Below, one piece after another: positions 42,485-50,104 of a stretch of 64,000 bases of DNA. Within the stretch, counting starts at the first letter, position 1; each line of letters starts with the position of its first letter. The notes under the pieces are model-generated. The model worked only from the letters and a program-made list of their open reading frames with translations. It was not told where the DNA came from and searched no databases. Origin of the DNA: DASVTR01 sp036387475 (GTDB taxonomy: Bacteria; Acidobacteriota; Blastocatellia; Pyrinomonadales; Pyrinomonadaceae); assembly GCA_036387475.1 (NCBI GenBank), contig DASVTR010000004.1:124001-188000 (forward strand), read 5' to 3'. Made by a program: the position numbers and the translations under genes.

Positions 42485-43309
42485 ATGATTGACGCTGCCT
42501 CGCCACATTCATCAACGCTTCCCACCATCGAGACTTTCAATCTGGTGCGCCGCTTCGGCGACTTCACGGCGGTAGACCACATCAACCTCAGTGTCGAGCG
42601 CGGGCGCTTCTTCGGCTTTCTCGGCCCGAACGGTGCCGGCAAATCCACGACCATCAAAATGCTGACGGGCCTGCTCGCTCCGACGAGCGGGAGCATACGC
42701 GTGCTGGGCCGCGACCTTGAAAGTGAAGCCCTCGAAGTGAAGCGGCGCATCGGCGTTGTTCCCGAAGATTTGAATTTATTCGAGCGGCTGACGGGCGCTG
42801 AGATGCTGACCTTCACGGGGCGCATGTATGGGCTGGAGAGGGCTGAGACGGCCTCGCGCGCAGCAGAATTGCTGGCGCTGATGGAGCTTGACGCCGCGCC
42901 GAAAAAGCTCGTCGTCGAATACTCACACGGGATGAAGAAGAAGCTCTCGCTGGCCTGCGCTTTGATTCACCGCCCTGAAATTCTTTTTCTCGATGAACCG
43001 TTCGAGGGCATTGACGCCATCGCCTCGCGTACGCTTAAGAATCTGCTGTCAAAGCTAACGGAGCGCGGGTTAACCGTTTTCCTCACCTCGCACGTGCTGG
43101 AAATTGTCGAACGTCTGTGCACAGACATTGCCATCATCTCGCAAGGCAAGCTCGTCGCTTCCGGTTCACTGGATGAGTTGCGGCGCGGCATTCGTGTTGA
43201 AGATGATGGACGCGCGGCGAGCAGTCCGATGTCGCTCGAAGACTATTTCATACACGTCATCGGCGGCGTGCGCCGGACAAGCGACGACGTGCTTCAGTGG
43301 CTCTCTTAG
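42485..43309 (+). CDS. ABC transporter ATP-binding protein (ABC-2 export type)
   Basis: A 274-residue ATPase from the start at 42485 (MIDAASPHSS), preceded closely by AGAGG; an upstream in-frame start at 42443 is less likely. Walker A is GPNGAGKSTT, the Q-loop region is IGVVPEDLNLFERLTG, the signature is YSHGMKKKLSLA, Walker B is EILFLDEPFEGID and the switch is LTSHVLEIVERL. This is the CcmA/NatA-like exporter type. No permease gene lies next to it, since the following gene is convergent, so its partner must be elsewhere or is lost. Confidence 0.87.
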   Translation: MIDAASPHSSTLPTIETFNLVRRFGDFTAVDHINLSVERGRFFGFLGPNGAGKSTTIKMLTGLLAPTSGSIRVLGRDLESEALEVKRRIGVVPEDLNLFERLTGAEMLTFTGRMYGLERAETASRAAELLALMELDAAPKKLVVEYSHGMKKKLSLACALIHRPEILFLDEPFEGIDAIASRTLKNLLSKLTERGLTVFLTSHVLEIVERLCTDIAIISQGKLVASGSLDELRRGIRVEDDGRAASSPMSLEDYFIHVIGGVRRTSDDVLQWLS

Positions 43310-43322
43310 GAAAATTCTCGAA

Positions 43323-44237
43323 TTAGTTATTGGATGCGGCGCGCACGCGTGCTGTCTGTCCTTCAAAGATGAAGGCGAGGGATTTGTAGATCAGCTTGGC
43401 GCAGAGGAAGGCCGAAGCATCCTGGCCTTCGACGTAAGAGTATTCGGTCAAGTCCATCCCGACGATGCGACGTTTGTGGGCAAGCGTACGAATCAGTCCG
43501 ATGGTCTCATACCAGCCGAGGCCGCCCGGCTCAGGCGTGCCCGTCTGCGCGACGAGCGAAGGGTCCAGGCCGTCTATGTCAATCGTCAGATAAACATTCT
43601 CGGTCAGGCCGTCAACCGCCGCATCCCACCAATCCGAGCGCCCGACAATATCTTTGGCCCAGAAGATACGCGTCGGCAATTGGTCCAGGCTGCGCGCTTC
43701 TTCCGCCGAGATGGAACGAATCCCGCATTGCACGGACGGCAAACGCATGTCGCGAACAACGCGGGCCATAATCGAAGCGTGCGAGTGCGGCGTGCCATCG
43801 TAGGTATCTCGCAAGTCCGCGTGGGCGTCTATTTGCAGGATAGAGAGATTGTCATAACTTTCAGCGTGAGCGCGGATGACGGGAGCGCTGACGGAATGTT
43901 CGCCGCCGATCATGGTGACGAATTTTCCGCTAGTGACCAACTCTCGCCCGCGCTCGTAAAGCGACTGCATCATCGCTTCAGGCGGATCAATCGAAGGCGA
44001 CTCATCGAGCGTGTGTATGCCTAGACGATAAACTTCCGCGTCCGTCTCTTCGTCATACAACTCCATATTGCGCGAGGCGTCAATAATCGCCTCAGCGCCG
44101 CGCCCCGTGCCGCCGCCGTAGGAGACAGTCCCTTCATAAGACACAGGCCAGACAAGAATGCGCGCCCCGTCGAAGCTCGAAAACTCTTCTTCGGCAATCC
44201 CGCCGAAGTTCATTGGTAAATTTGCTGATTCAGACAT
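43323..44237 (-). CDS. speB: agmatinase (ureohydrolase family)
   Basis: A 304-residue di-manganese ureohydrolase. Metal ligands are visible in IGGEHSVSAP, ILQIDAHADLRD and LTIDIDGLDPS. TPHSHASIMARVV and GTPEPGGLGWYET are typical of agmatinases rather than arginases. It hydrolyses agmatine to putrescine and urea. Arginine decarboxylase (which makes agmatine) is encoded 2 kb away on the same strand, supporting the agmatinase call. It is separated from the rest of the polyamine cluster by hicB and hicA. No clear ribosome-binding site precedes the ATG. Confidence 0.88.
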   Translation of the reverse strand: MSESANLPMNFGGIAEEEFSSFDGARILVWPVSYEGTVSYGGGTGRGAEAIIDASRNMELYDEETDAEVYRLGIHTLDESPSIDPPEAMMQSLYERGRELVTSGKFVTMIGGEHSVSAPVIRAHAESYDNLSILQIDAHADLRDTYDGTPHSHASIMARVVRDMRLPSVQCGIRSISAEEARSLDQLPTRIFWAKDIVGRSDWWDAAVDGLTENVYLTIDIDGLDPSLVAQTGTPEPGGLGWYETIGLIRTLAHKRRIVGMDLTEYSYVEGQDASAFLCAKLIYKSLAFIFEGQTARVRAASNN

Positions 44238-44267
44238 GAATGAAGTTTACAGAATTCAGAAATGAGA

Positions 44268-44288
44268 AGCCAGTAGCCAGCATTAAAA
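44268..44288 (+). repeat. left direct-repeat copy flanking hicB/hicA
   Basis: A 21-base stretch beginning AGCCAGTAGCCAGC matches 16 of 21 positions of a stretch at 44911-44931 in the same orientation. The two bracket the hicB/hicA pair. The words are the GCCA-type variant of the window's heptad repeats. Confidence 0.5.
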
Positions 44289-44297
44289 GCCCGGTGC

Positions 44298-44303
44298 TAT
44301 AAT
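44298..44303 (+). promoter_or_regulatory. -10 element of hicB, possible leaderless transcript
   Basis: A perfect TATAAT ends eight bases before the hicB ATG at 44311, so transcription would start at or next to the A of the start codon. No ribosome-binding site is possible on such a transcript. No good -35 is seen. Confidence 0.6.
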
Positions 44304-44310
44304 TCAACTT

Positions 44311-44538
44311 ATGAAAATCTTGAACTACACGGTTATCATGACGCCGGATGAAACGGGCGGTTACGTCGTGACCTGTCCTGCGTTACCGGGTTTGGTAACT
44401 GAGGGCGATACACTGGAAGAGGCGCGTGCGATGGCTGCCGATGCTATTCGCGGCTATCTTGAAGTTCTTATTGAAGATGGAGAGCCAATTCCTGGTGACA
44501 ATGCAATTACCGAAGAAATAGCTGTCGAAATTGCTTGA
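44311..44538 (+). CDS. hicB: HicB-family antitoxin
   Basis: A 75-residue protein with the HicB partial-RNase-H fold pattern: YTVIMTPDETGGYVVTCPALPGLVTEGDTLEEARAMAADAIRGYLE. No DNA-binding tail is present, as in short HicB proteins. It neutralises the HicA mRNA interferase by direct binding. Its partner hicA lies downstream but on the other strand, which is not the usual operon order. Base composition is less GC-rich than neighbouring genes, consistent with recent acquisition. Confidence 0.85.
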   Translation: MKILNYTVIMTPDETGGYVVTCPALPGLVTEGDTLEEARAMAADAIRGYLEVLIEDGEPIPGDNAITEEIAVEIA

Positions 44539-44564
44539 TTTGACTCATCTCACCCATGCTTTTC

Positions 44565-44786
44565 TTAAAGCAAATCTAAAAATTCCTCTACAGTAAAACC
44601 GGCTTGATTAAGAATAGGCATTAGCGTGCCTGGCTTCAAATCCTTATTATGATAGGGAACTACCGTAATTTGTTTCCCTCTCCGAAGGATGTAGTGACTA
44701 CCCGTTATGCGCCTGATTTGAAAGCCGCTTCGCTCAAGTGCTTTGATGACCTTTATCGGTTTTAGCGCGGGCAACTTCTTAGACAT
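44565..44786 (-). CDS. hicA: HicA-family mRNA interferase toxin
   Basis: A 73-residue double-stranded-RNA-binding-fold toxin. The sequence KPIKVIKALERSGFQIRRITGSHYILRR contains the catalytic His in GSH, and VVPYHNKDLKPGTLMPILNQAGFTVEEFLDLL completes the HicA fold. It cleaves mRNA unless bound by HicB. It is convergent with hicB, 26 bases apart, so the pair cannot be one operon. It is also less GC-rich than the neighbours. Confidence 0.86.
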   Translation of the reverse strand: MSKKLPALKPIKVIKALERSGFQIRRITGSHYILRRGKQITVVPYHNKDLKPGTLMPILNQAGFTVEEFLDLL

Positions 44787-44901
44787 AGCTGCTCATTCCA
44801 TAACCCACAAACTAAAACCGCCCGGTAGCAAGGATACACCTGATAGTGACCCCCTTTACGCAGCGAGTTCTGGGATTCCACAGCGTACGAGATGATGTTC
44901 A

Positions 44902-44959
44902 TAAAATAAAAGCCAGCCGCCAGCTTTAATTTTCTGCCGAATTGCTGGCCTCTATTTTA
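44902..44959. repeat. palindrome of GCCA-type heptads after the DHS-like gene
   Basis: Sixteen-base arms (44902-44917, ending AAAGCCAGC, and 44944-44959) match at 14 of 16 positions. It lies between hicA and the stop of the DHS-like gene. Read on the minus strand it ends in a T-rich tract, so it may terminate the DHS-like transcript. It contains the right copy of the hicB/hicA flanking repeat (44911-44931). Confidence 0.65.
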
Positions 44960-44972
44960 CGAGTAATGATTT

Positions 44973-46034
44973 TTACGGTACTTCAATTGTCAGGTCGCGC
45001 CCGGTAAAGACGAAGTTGGGTCGTTTGCGCCCCTTCATGTATTTGGCAGCGGTCTGCGAAAGCGCGGTGACGAGGATGGGCAGGGCGATGGTCGCGTCGC
45101 AGTTGACGTAGGCCGTGTGCGCGCCGCGCGCAAGCTTGCCATAGATCAGCGCTTCGTCGTTGACGGTGGCGTTCGAGCGCCCGCCCGGATGTGGCGCGTC
45201 GGTTGCGACCGTAATCGCGTATTTGTGACCGCGCGCAGGGGTCTTCACGATGTTGGTAGAAATTTCCATCTGCTGTATAAAACTCTTGCTCGTCCCGCCG
45301 CCGAGATTGATAACGCCTGAGACGCGTGCGCGGGCGGCAATCTGCGTCATATCAAGCACGTCTTGAATAATATCGAACTGAAAATTGTTCTTCTTCTCAA
45401 AGCGAGCTTCGGCGATGCCGATGGAGAGCGAGCTATCGGCGATGGCCGGACAGAAAATCGGCACGCGCGATTTGTAGGCGGAAGTGAGCACGCCGTCTTC
45501 CGTGGCAATCTCGGCCAACTCGCGTCCGATGAGATGCAGAAATTCACGTGTCGAGTAGGGGCGTGATTGGTCCAGTTGATTGGCAAAGCCGCCGACCCAT
45601 TCGTCCGCCTCTCTATATTCTTCATCGCTCGCCAGCAAATCCCACATGCGATTAATCTGAGAGGCTTCCAATTCGGCGTCCGTCATTGATGGATGAGCCT
45701 GATAATGGTGGCGGCCCAGCGTCTCGTGCAAATCGTGGAAAATAATCGAGCCGGACAGCACGAGCACATCAACGAAGCGATTCTTAATGACGTAGGCTAA
45801 TAATCTACGCATCCCTGCGGGAATCAGCGCGCCCGCACCGGCGACAAAGATGGTTGTATTATCGCCGAGCATGTCGAGCCAGATGCGATGCGCCTCAGCA
45901 AGTTGGCGTCCGCCAAAGCCTGTGCCCTCCATCTTCTCCAGCAGCCCGGCGACCGAACGGTCGCGATCCACCTGCACGGGCCGCGTCGGGACGGTGAGAT
46001 ATTTTGAGGGTCTAGGTTTTCGTTGCGTCACCAT
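44973..46034 (-). CDS. deoxyhypusine-synthase-like polyamine enzyme
   Basis: A 353-residue NAD-dependent enzyme of the deoxyhypusine synthase fold. Visible motifs are TTIFVAGAGALIPAGMRRLLAY, VLVLSGSIIFHDLHETLG, VPIFCPAIADSSLSIG, GVINLGGGTSKSFIQQ and the active-site segment NDEALIYGKLARGAH. Its Lys (300 from this start) aligns with the catalytic Lys of eukaryotic DHS. Bacteria lack eIF5A, so the reaction is probably transfer of an aminobutyl group to a free amine, for example homospermidine formation, as in plant enzymes that evolved from DHS. It lies next to arginine decarboxylase. The start is fixed by GGAGA eight bases before the ATG; a TTG five codons upstream is less likely. Confidence 0.85.
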   Translation of the reverse strand: MVTQRKPRPSKYLTVPTRPVQVDRDRSVAGLLEKMEGTGFGGRQLAEAHRIWLDMLGDNTTIFVAGAGALIPAGMRRLLAYVIKNRFVDVLVLSGSIIFHDLHETLGRHHYQAHPSMTDAELEASQINRMWDLLASDEEYREADEWVGGFANQLDQSRPYSTREFLHLIGRELAEIATEDGVLTSAYKSRVPIFCPAIADSSLSIGIAEARFEKKNNFQFDIIQDVLDMTQIAARARVSGVINLGGGTSKSFIQQMEISTNIVKTPARGHKYAITVATDAPHPGGRSNATVNDEALIYGKLARGAHTAYVNCDATIALPILVTALSQTAAKYMKGRKRPNFVFTGRDLTIEVP

Positions 46035-46042
46035 AAAAGTTT

Positions 46043-46047
46043 TCTCC
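46043..46047 (-). promoter_or_regulatory. ribosome-binding site of the DHS-like gene
   Basis: GGAGA on the minus strand, eight bases before the ATG ending at 46034. It supports this ATG over the TTG upstream. Confidence 0.7.
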
Positions 46048-46063
46048 AAAACGAATAATCAAA

Positions 46064-46137
46064 GTGATGAGCGATGAGCGATGAGCGATGAGTGATAAGC
46101 TGTTTTAACTCATCACTCATTACTCATCACTCATCAC
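46064..46137. repeat. heptad-repeat palindrome, family B (GTGATGA words)
   Basis: The left arm (46064-46098) is five perfect-register heptads such as GTGATGA and GCGATGA. The right arm (46110-46137) is four inverse heptads (TCATCAC type). The loop is 11 bases. It is the cleanest example of the 7-base periodicity. It lies between speA and the DHS-like gene, both on the minus strand, starting five bases after the speA stop in transcript order. Confidence 0.93.
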
Positions 46138-46142
46138 TGCTT

Positions 46143-48068
46143 TTAATGTTTCCTGCGCGAGTCTTTGCCGTTGATTGATAAGTACGTATATGAGTCAAAG
46201 CGAGATTCGTAATACTCGACCATCTCAGCGCCCTCGGCTTCGGTCAATTCTTCGTGCTTAACGCGCTGTGCGATCAGGCGGCGAAACCCTTCGTGAAGCA
46301 TGCTGCGTTCATAGCGTGCGCGCTCCGCCGCTTCGCCGATGGACGTTCCCTTAATCACTTTCTTAATCAGGTAGCCGTCCTCGTCAATGTGTATATGAGC
46401 TTCGTGGGGCGTGCCAAACAGATTGTGATTGTTGCCCATCACTTCCTGATACGCGCCGACGAGCATGAACGAAATATAATATGGCTCGCCATCAACAAGC
46501 GGGTGCAATTCGAGCACCTGCTTGACGTCGTGCAGGTCAACGAATTTATCCACGATGCCGTCGGAATCACATGTAATGTCGCAGAGCGTCGCATACTCTG
46601 TCGGCTGCTTGTTGAGCTTGTGAATCGGCACGATGGGAAACAACTGGTCTAGCGCCCAGTGATCCGGCACAGAGCGAAAGACCGAAAAGTTCGTCAGGTA
46701 CTTGGCGCACAACAGCCGCCGCAGGTCGTCGAATTCTTCAGCCACGTACTTGGCCTGCTGCGCGTACTTGTCCGCGCGCTCGCACACGTCCCAGAACAAG
46801 ACCTCGCCTTTAGCGCGATCTTCCAGAGAGATGAGACCGAGGTTGAACATCGTGAACAACTCTTCGCGATGTTCGAGCGCGTCGTGGTAATACTCGCGAT
46901 AATTCTTAACCGAGATTGTCTCGCGCAAGTCGCCAAGTTCGACGACCGCCTGCGGGTCGTCTTCGCCAATCTCCATCGGCGAGATGTCTTCGACAATTGT
47001 TTCAATCTCGTCCTGCACGTTGGTCACGAGCAGCGCGTGATAGGCGGCCAGATAGCGGCCCGATTCCTGAATAATCGTCGGGTGTGAGACGTTCTCGTCG
47101 TCGCAGACCTGCTTGATGGTGTAGATAACGTCGTTGGCAAACTCCTGTGCCGTATAGTTGGCGGAAGAATCGAAGGCTGTCTTTGAGCCGTCGTAGTCAA
47201 CAGCCATCCCGCCGCCAACATCGAGCAAATCAATCGGGACTTTCATCTGCCGGACTTTCGCATAGACGCGCGCCGCCTCTTTCATCGCATTCTTGATGCG
47301 CTTGATGTCTGTCAATTGCGAGCCGATGTGAAAGTGCAGCAGTTGCAGCATGTCTATGCGTCCGGCTTCCTGCATCCGCCCGATGACTTCCAAGATTTCA
47401 GTCGTTGTCAATCCAAACTTGGCCGCCTCGCCGCCAGACTTTTCCCAGCGCCCGCTGCCTTTGGAATAGAGCTTGACGCGCATCCCGATTATCGGCAGAT
47501 TGCCTTCGTTGCTGTCGGCAAGACGCAGGATGTGGTCAAGCTCGCTTAACTTTTCGATGACGATGACGACGCGCTTGCCGGACTGCGCGCCGACGAAGGC
47601 GAGTTGGATAAACTCTTCGTCTTTGAAACCGTTGAGGACGAGCAGGCTGTCGGGCGCTTGGTCGAGCGCCAGCGCCGCGTAAAGCTCTGCCTTTGAGCCT
47701 GCCTCAAGGCCGAAATCGTAGCGCGAGCCTTCGCGCAGGTATTCTTCTACGACCGCACGCTGCTGGTTGACCTTCATCGGGTAGACGCACATGTGCGTGC
47801 CCTGATACTCGAATTCGCGAATCGAATTACGAAAAGCCCTTTGCAGCTTGCGCACCTGGCTGGCGACGAGTTGAGGAAACCTGAGCAGGATCGGAGTATT
47901 GATTCCCCGTCGCGCCAGATCGTCTATGATCTCTTTGACATCCGCCGCACGCGCGTCGTTTTCCGAGGGATGCACAATCAAGTTGCCTTTGCGGTTGATG
48001 TCAAAGTAACCGGCACCCCAGTTTTCTATGCCATAGGTTTCAAGCGTCTGTTCAATAGCCGTGGTCAA
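46143..48068 (-). CDS. speA: biosynthetic arginine decarboxylase
   Basis: A 641-residue PLP fold-III enzyme that decarboxylates arginine to agmatine. Hallmarks are ENWGAGYFDINRKGNLIVHP, VYPMKVNQQRAVVEEYL with the PLP Lys (residue 99 from this start), RYDFGLEAGSKAEL, LHFHIGSQLTDI, DVGGGMAVDYDGS, CDITCDSDGIVDKF with the DxCD Cys, and GAYQEVMGNNHNLFG. A TTG start at 48068 is chosen because AGGAGA lies seven bases upstream; a TTG nine codons earlier is possible. It feeds agmatinase and, through putrescine, the DHS-like enzyme. Confidence 0.93.
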   Translation of the reverse strand: MTTAIEQTLETYGIENWGAGYFDINRKGNLIVHPSENDARAADVKEIIDDLARRGINTPILLRFPQLVASQVRKLQRAFRNSIREFEYQGTHMCVYPMKVNQQRAVVEEYLREGSRYDFGLEAGSKAELYAALALDQAPDSLLVLNGFKDEEFIQLAFVGAQSGKRVVIVIEKLSELDHILRLADSNEGNLPIIGMRVKLYSKGSGRWEKSGGEAAKFGLTTTEILEVIGRMQEAGRIDMLQLLHFHIGSQLTDIKRIKNAMKEAARVYAKVRQMKVPIDLLDVGGGMAVDYDGSKTAFDSSANYTAQEFANDVIYTIKQVCDDENVSHPTIIQESGRYLAAYHALLVTNVQDEIETIVEDISPMEIGEDDPQAVVELGDLRETISVKNYREYYHDALEHREELFTMFNLGLISLEDRAKGEVLFWDVCERADKYAQQAKYVAEEFDDLRRLLCAKYLTNFSVFRSVPDHWALDQLFPIVPIHKLNKQPTEYATLCDITCDSDGIVDKFVDLHDVKQVLELHPLVDGEPYYISFMLVGAYQEVMGNNHNLFGTPHEAHIHIDEDGYLIKKVIKGTSIGEAAERARYERSMLHEGFRRLIAQRVKHEELTEAEGAEMVEYYESRFDSYTYLSINGKDSRRKH

Positions 48069-48075
48069 TGCGCGG

Positions 48076-48081
48076 TCTCCT
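48076..48081 (-). promoter_or_regulatory. ribosome-binding site of speA
   Basis: AGGAGA on the minus strand, seven bases before the TTG ending at 48068. It decides an unusual TTG start. Confidence 0.65.
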
Positions 48082-48186
48082 GCCTTGCCCGCCAATCCTT
48101 CGCGTGCAAGCTCCTTGTTAGTGAGGCAAGCCTCAGCCCTACGTTCTCGTCGAAGCGGAGTGTCATGGTTGGAACACTAGGCGCGC

Positions 48187-48215
48187 AATGTAACAGAAAA
48201 TGCGGGGTCGGACAA
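48187..48215 (-). promoter_or_regulatory. candidate speA promoter
   Basis: On the minus strand, TTGTCC and TACATT are separated by 17 bases. A run of A on the same strand lies just upstream (about 48221-48231), like an UP element. Each hexamer matches four of six consensus bases. Confidence 0.4.
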
Positions 48216-48334
48216 TAACTATTTTTTTTTACAGGATGGCGATGAAAACGGTTAAGTGTGCGCGGCAGAGAGGTTTAAGTGGCGAAACGGTCTTTCGTTG
48301 CGCACACTTTCATGATTTGTTTGCAGCGAAAACC

Positions 48335-48362
48335 TTGACAGAACGGCGCGGCGGACTATAAT
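48335..48362 (+). promoter_or_regulatory. consensus sigma70 promoter of glnA
   Basis: Perfect TTGACA (48335-48340) and perfect TATAAT (48357-48362) with a 16-base spacer. The transcript would begin near 48369, giving a leader of about 137 bases ending in AGGAG (48496-48500), five bases before the ATG. This suggests strong constitutive-type expression rather than sigma54 control. Confidence 0.85.
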
Positions 48363-48505
48363 GCAAAGCTTTTTACGCGCTGCCGCATGGTAATGACGCA
48401 CGCTGCGCTCCGCACCCCAGCTTTGATTCTCAATTCAAACCGCTCTGTTAAGCATCACAGCGCGGCTCGCACCCCTAACACTCCCTACACAACTCAGGAG
48501 ATTAT

Positions 48506-49930
48506 ATGAACGCAAAAACGGCCATGAAGTATGTCAGCGATCAGGAGGCCAAGTTTGTCTCCGTGCGCTTTACAGATTTACCCGGTGCCTGGCATCACCT
48601 GACCTTCCCGATTAACCAATTGTCCGAAGATTCTTTTGAAGACGGATTCGGTTTCGACGCTTCATCTCTGCGCGGCTGGGCGGCGATTAACGAATCCGAC
48701 ATGCTGCTCGTTCCAGACCCTTCGCGCTATTGGATGGACCCGTTTGCGGATGAGCCGACCGTCTGTTTCATCGCCAATGCCGTTGACCCGATTACCAAAG
48801 AAGGCTATCCCTTCGACCCGCGCTCGGTCGCCACGCGCGCCGAAAGCTATCTGAAATTTACGGGACTCGCAGACACAGCCTTCTTCGGCCCTGAAGCGGA
48901 GTTCTTCGTCTTCGATTCGGTCAAGTTTCACAACGAACAGAACTCCGCCGGATACACTGTGGATTCCGATGAAGGGCACTGGAACAGCGGGCGCGCGGCT
49001 GACGAATTCGGCGGCACGAACCTGGGCTATCGCATCCGCGCCAAAGAGGGTTACGTGCCCGTCCCGCCCGCAGACTCTTTGAGCGACCTGCGCTCGGAAA
49101 TCTCCCTGACGCTCGCAGACGTTGGGATTAACGTCGAGTGTCATCACCACGAGGTCGCAACAGCCGGGCAATGCGAAATTGATTTTCGTTTCTCGACGCT
49201 GCTCGGCACTGCCGATAACCTGCAACTCTTCAAGTACGTCGTCCGCAACACGGCCTATTCCTACGGCAAGGCCGCGACCTTCATGCCGAAGCCGCTCTAC
49301 GGCGACAACGGCTCAGGGATGCACTGTCATCAATCGCTCTGGAAAGACGAAAAGCCGCTCTTCGCCGGAGACGGCTACGCCGGACTCTCCGAGATGGCGC
49401 GCTTTTACATCGGCGGATTGTTGAAGCACGCGGCGGCGGTCGTCGCCTTCGCAGCGCCGACGACGAACAGCTACAAGCGGCTCGTCCCAGGCTTTGAAGC
49501 GCCCGTCAATCTGGCTTACTCTGCGCGCAATCGTTCCGCCGCTATTCGTATTCCGATGTTCTCGACGAACCCGAAGCAGAAGCGGCTTGAGTTTCGTCCG
49601 CCAGACCCGTCATGCAACGCTTACTTAGCGTTCTCGGCGATGCTGCTCGCCGGGCTTGACGGCATACAGAACCGCATTGATCCGGGCCAACCGCTCGACA
49701 AGGATATTTACGATCTCTCGCCGGAAGCCTTGAAGGAAGTGCCTAGCCTGCCGGGATCACTCGATGAGTCGTTGAAGGCGCTCGAAGTCGATCAGGCGTT
49801 CCTGCTCAAGGGCGATGTCTTTACACCGCAACTAATCGAACGCTGGATTACCTACAAGCGCGAGAAGGAAATTCAACCGCTCAGGATGCGCCCGCACCCG
49901 CTTGAATTCGGGATGTACTTCGATATTTAA
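48506..49930 (+). CDS. glnA: glutamine synthetase, type I
   Basis: A 474-residue GSI enzyme making glutamine from glutamate, ammonia and ATP. Visible motifs are GFGFDASSLRGW, FFGPEAEFFVFDSV, VECHHHEVATAGQCEIDFRF, MPKPLYGDNGSGMHCHQSLW and FSTNPKQKRLEFRPPDPSCNAYLAFSAML. The adenylylation-site Tyr402 in DKDIYDLSPE is present, in line with the adenylyltransferase gene glnE that follows. It is led by a consensus promoter and followed by a long palindrome that separates it from glnE. Confidence 0.96.
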   Translation: MNAKTAMKYVSDQEAKFVSVRFTDLPGAWHHLTFPINQLSEDSFEDGFGFDASSLRGWAAINESDMLLVPDPSRYWMDPFADEPTVCFIANAVDPITKEGYPFDPRSVATRAESYLKFTGLADTAFFGPEAEFFVFDSVKFHNEQNSAGYTVDSDEGHWNSGRAADEFGGTNLGYRIRAKEGYVPVPPADSLSDLRSEISLTLADVGINVECHHHEVATAGQCEIDFRFSTLLGTADNLQLFKYVVRNTAYSYGKAATFMPKPLYGDNGSGMHCHQSLWKDEKPLFAGDGYAGLSEMARFYIGGLLKHAAAVVAFAAPTTNSYKRLVPGFEAPVNLAYSARNRSAAIRIPMFSTNPKQKRLEFRPPDPSCNAYLAFSAMLLAGLDGIQNRIDPGQPLDKDIYDLSPEALKEVPSLPGSLDESLKALEVDQAFLLKGDVFTPQLIERWITYKREKEIQPLRMRPHPLEFGMYFDI

Positions 49931-49944
49931 ACTGAAAGCAGTTT

Positions 49945-50033
49945 CACGCCAAGACGCAAAGGCGCTAAGAAGAATTGAGTAGAGGTTGCATTGCATCCCT
50001 TGGTTCTTCTCTGCGCCTTTGCGTCTTGGCGTG
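49945..50033. repeat. octad-repeat palindrome, family F (ACGCAAAG words), between glnA and glnE
   Basis: Perfect 21-base arms (49945-49965 and 50013-50033) consist of octads such as ACGCCAAG and ACGCAAAG. Outer sequence also pairs weakly (AACTGAAA before 49940 with TTTCAGTT near 50042). It probably ends or attenuates the glnA transcript; the T-run after the right arm is TCTCTTTT. The same octads recur at 57045. Confidence 0.9.
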
Positions 50034-50104
50034 AGGTCTCTTTTCAGTTGTTCATTAAAAGCAACTGGCCTGCATCGGTCAGGGGCGGGTAAGATATTTC
50101 TGTC

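Larger units (their letters stand above)
48069..48505. other. 437-base divergent control region between speA and glnA
   Basis: It contains a consensus promoter for glnA at 48335, a weaker promoter candidate for speA at 48187-48215 with a T9-10 tract just beyond it, and the roughly 137-base glnA leader. I see no NtrC-type enhancer sites, glutamine riboswitch or small reading frame that I can support. Confidence 0.6.

Noticed and set aside
42485..43309. ABC ATPase considered as part of an exporter operon
   Set aside because: No permease gene is adjacent; the downstream gene is a convergent agmatinase and the upstream gene encodes a small exported protein.
46064..46137. Tandem repeats considered as a CRISPR array
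   Set aside because: Units are only 7 bases with no unique spacers, and the second half is inverted; no cas genes are present.
48369..48505. glnA leader considered as a glutamine riboswitch or other structured RNA
   Set aside because: No recognisable conserved core was seen; only a long leader with scattered short complementarities.
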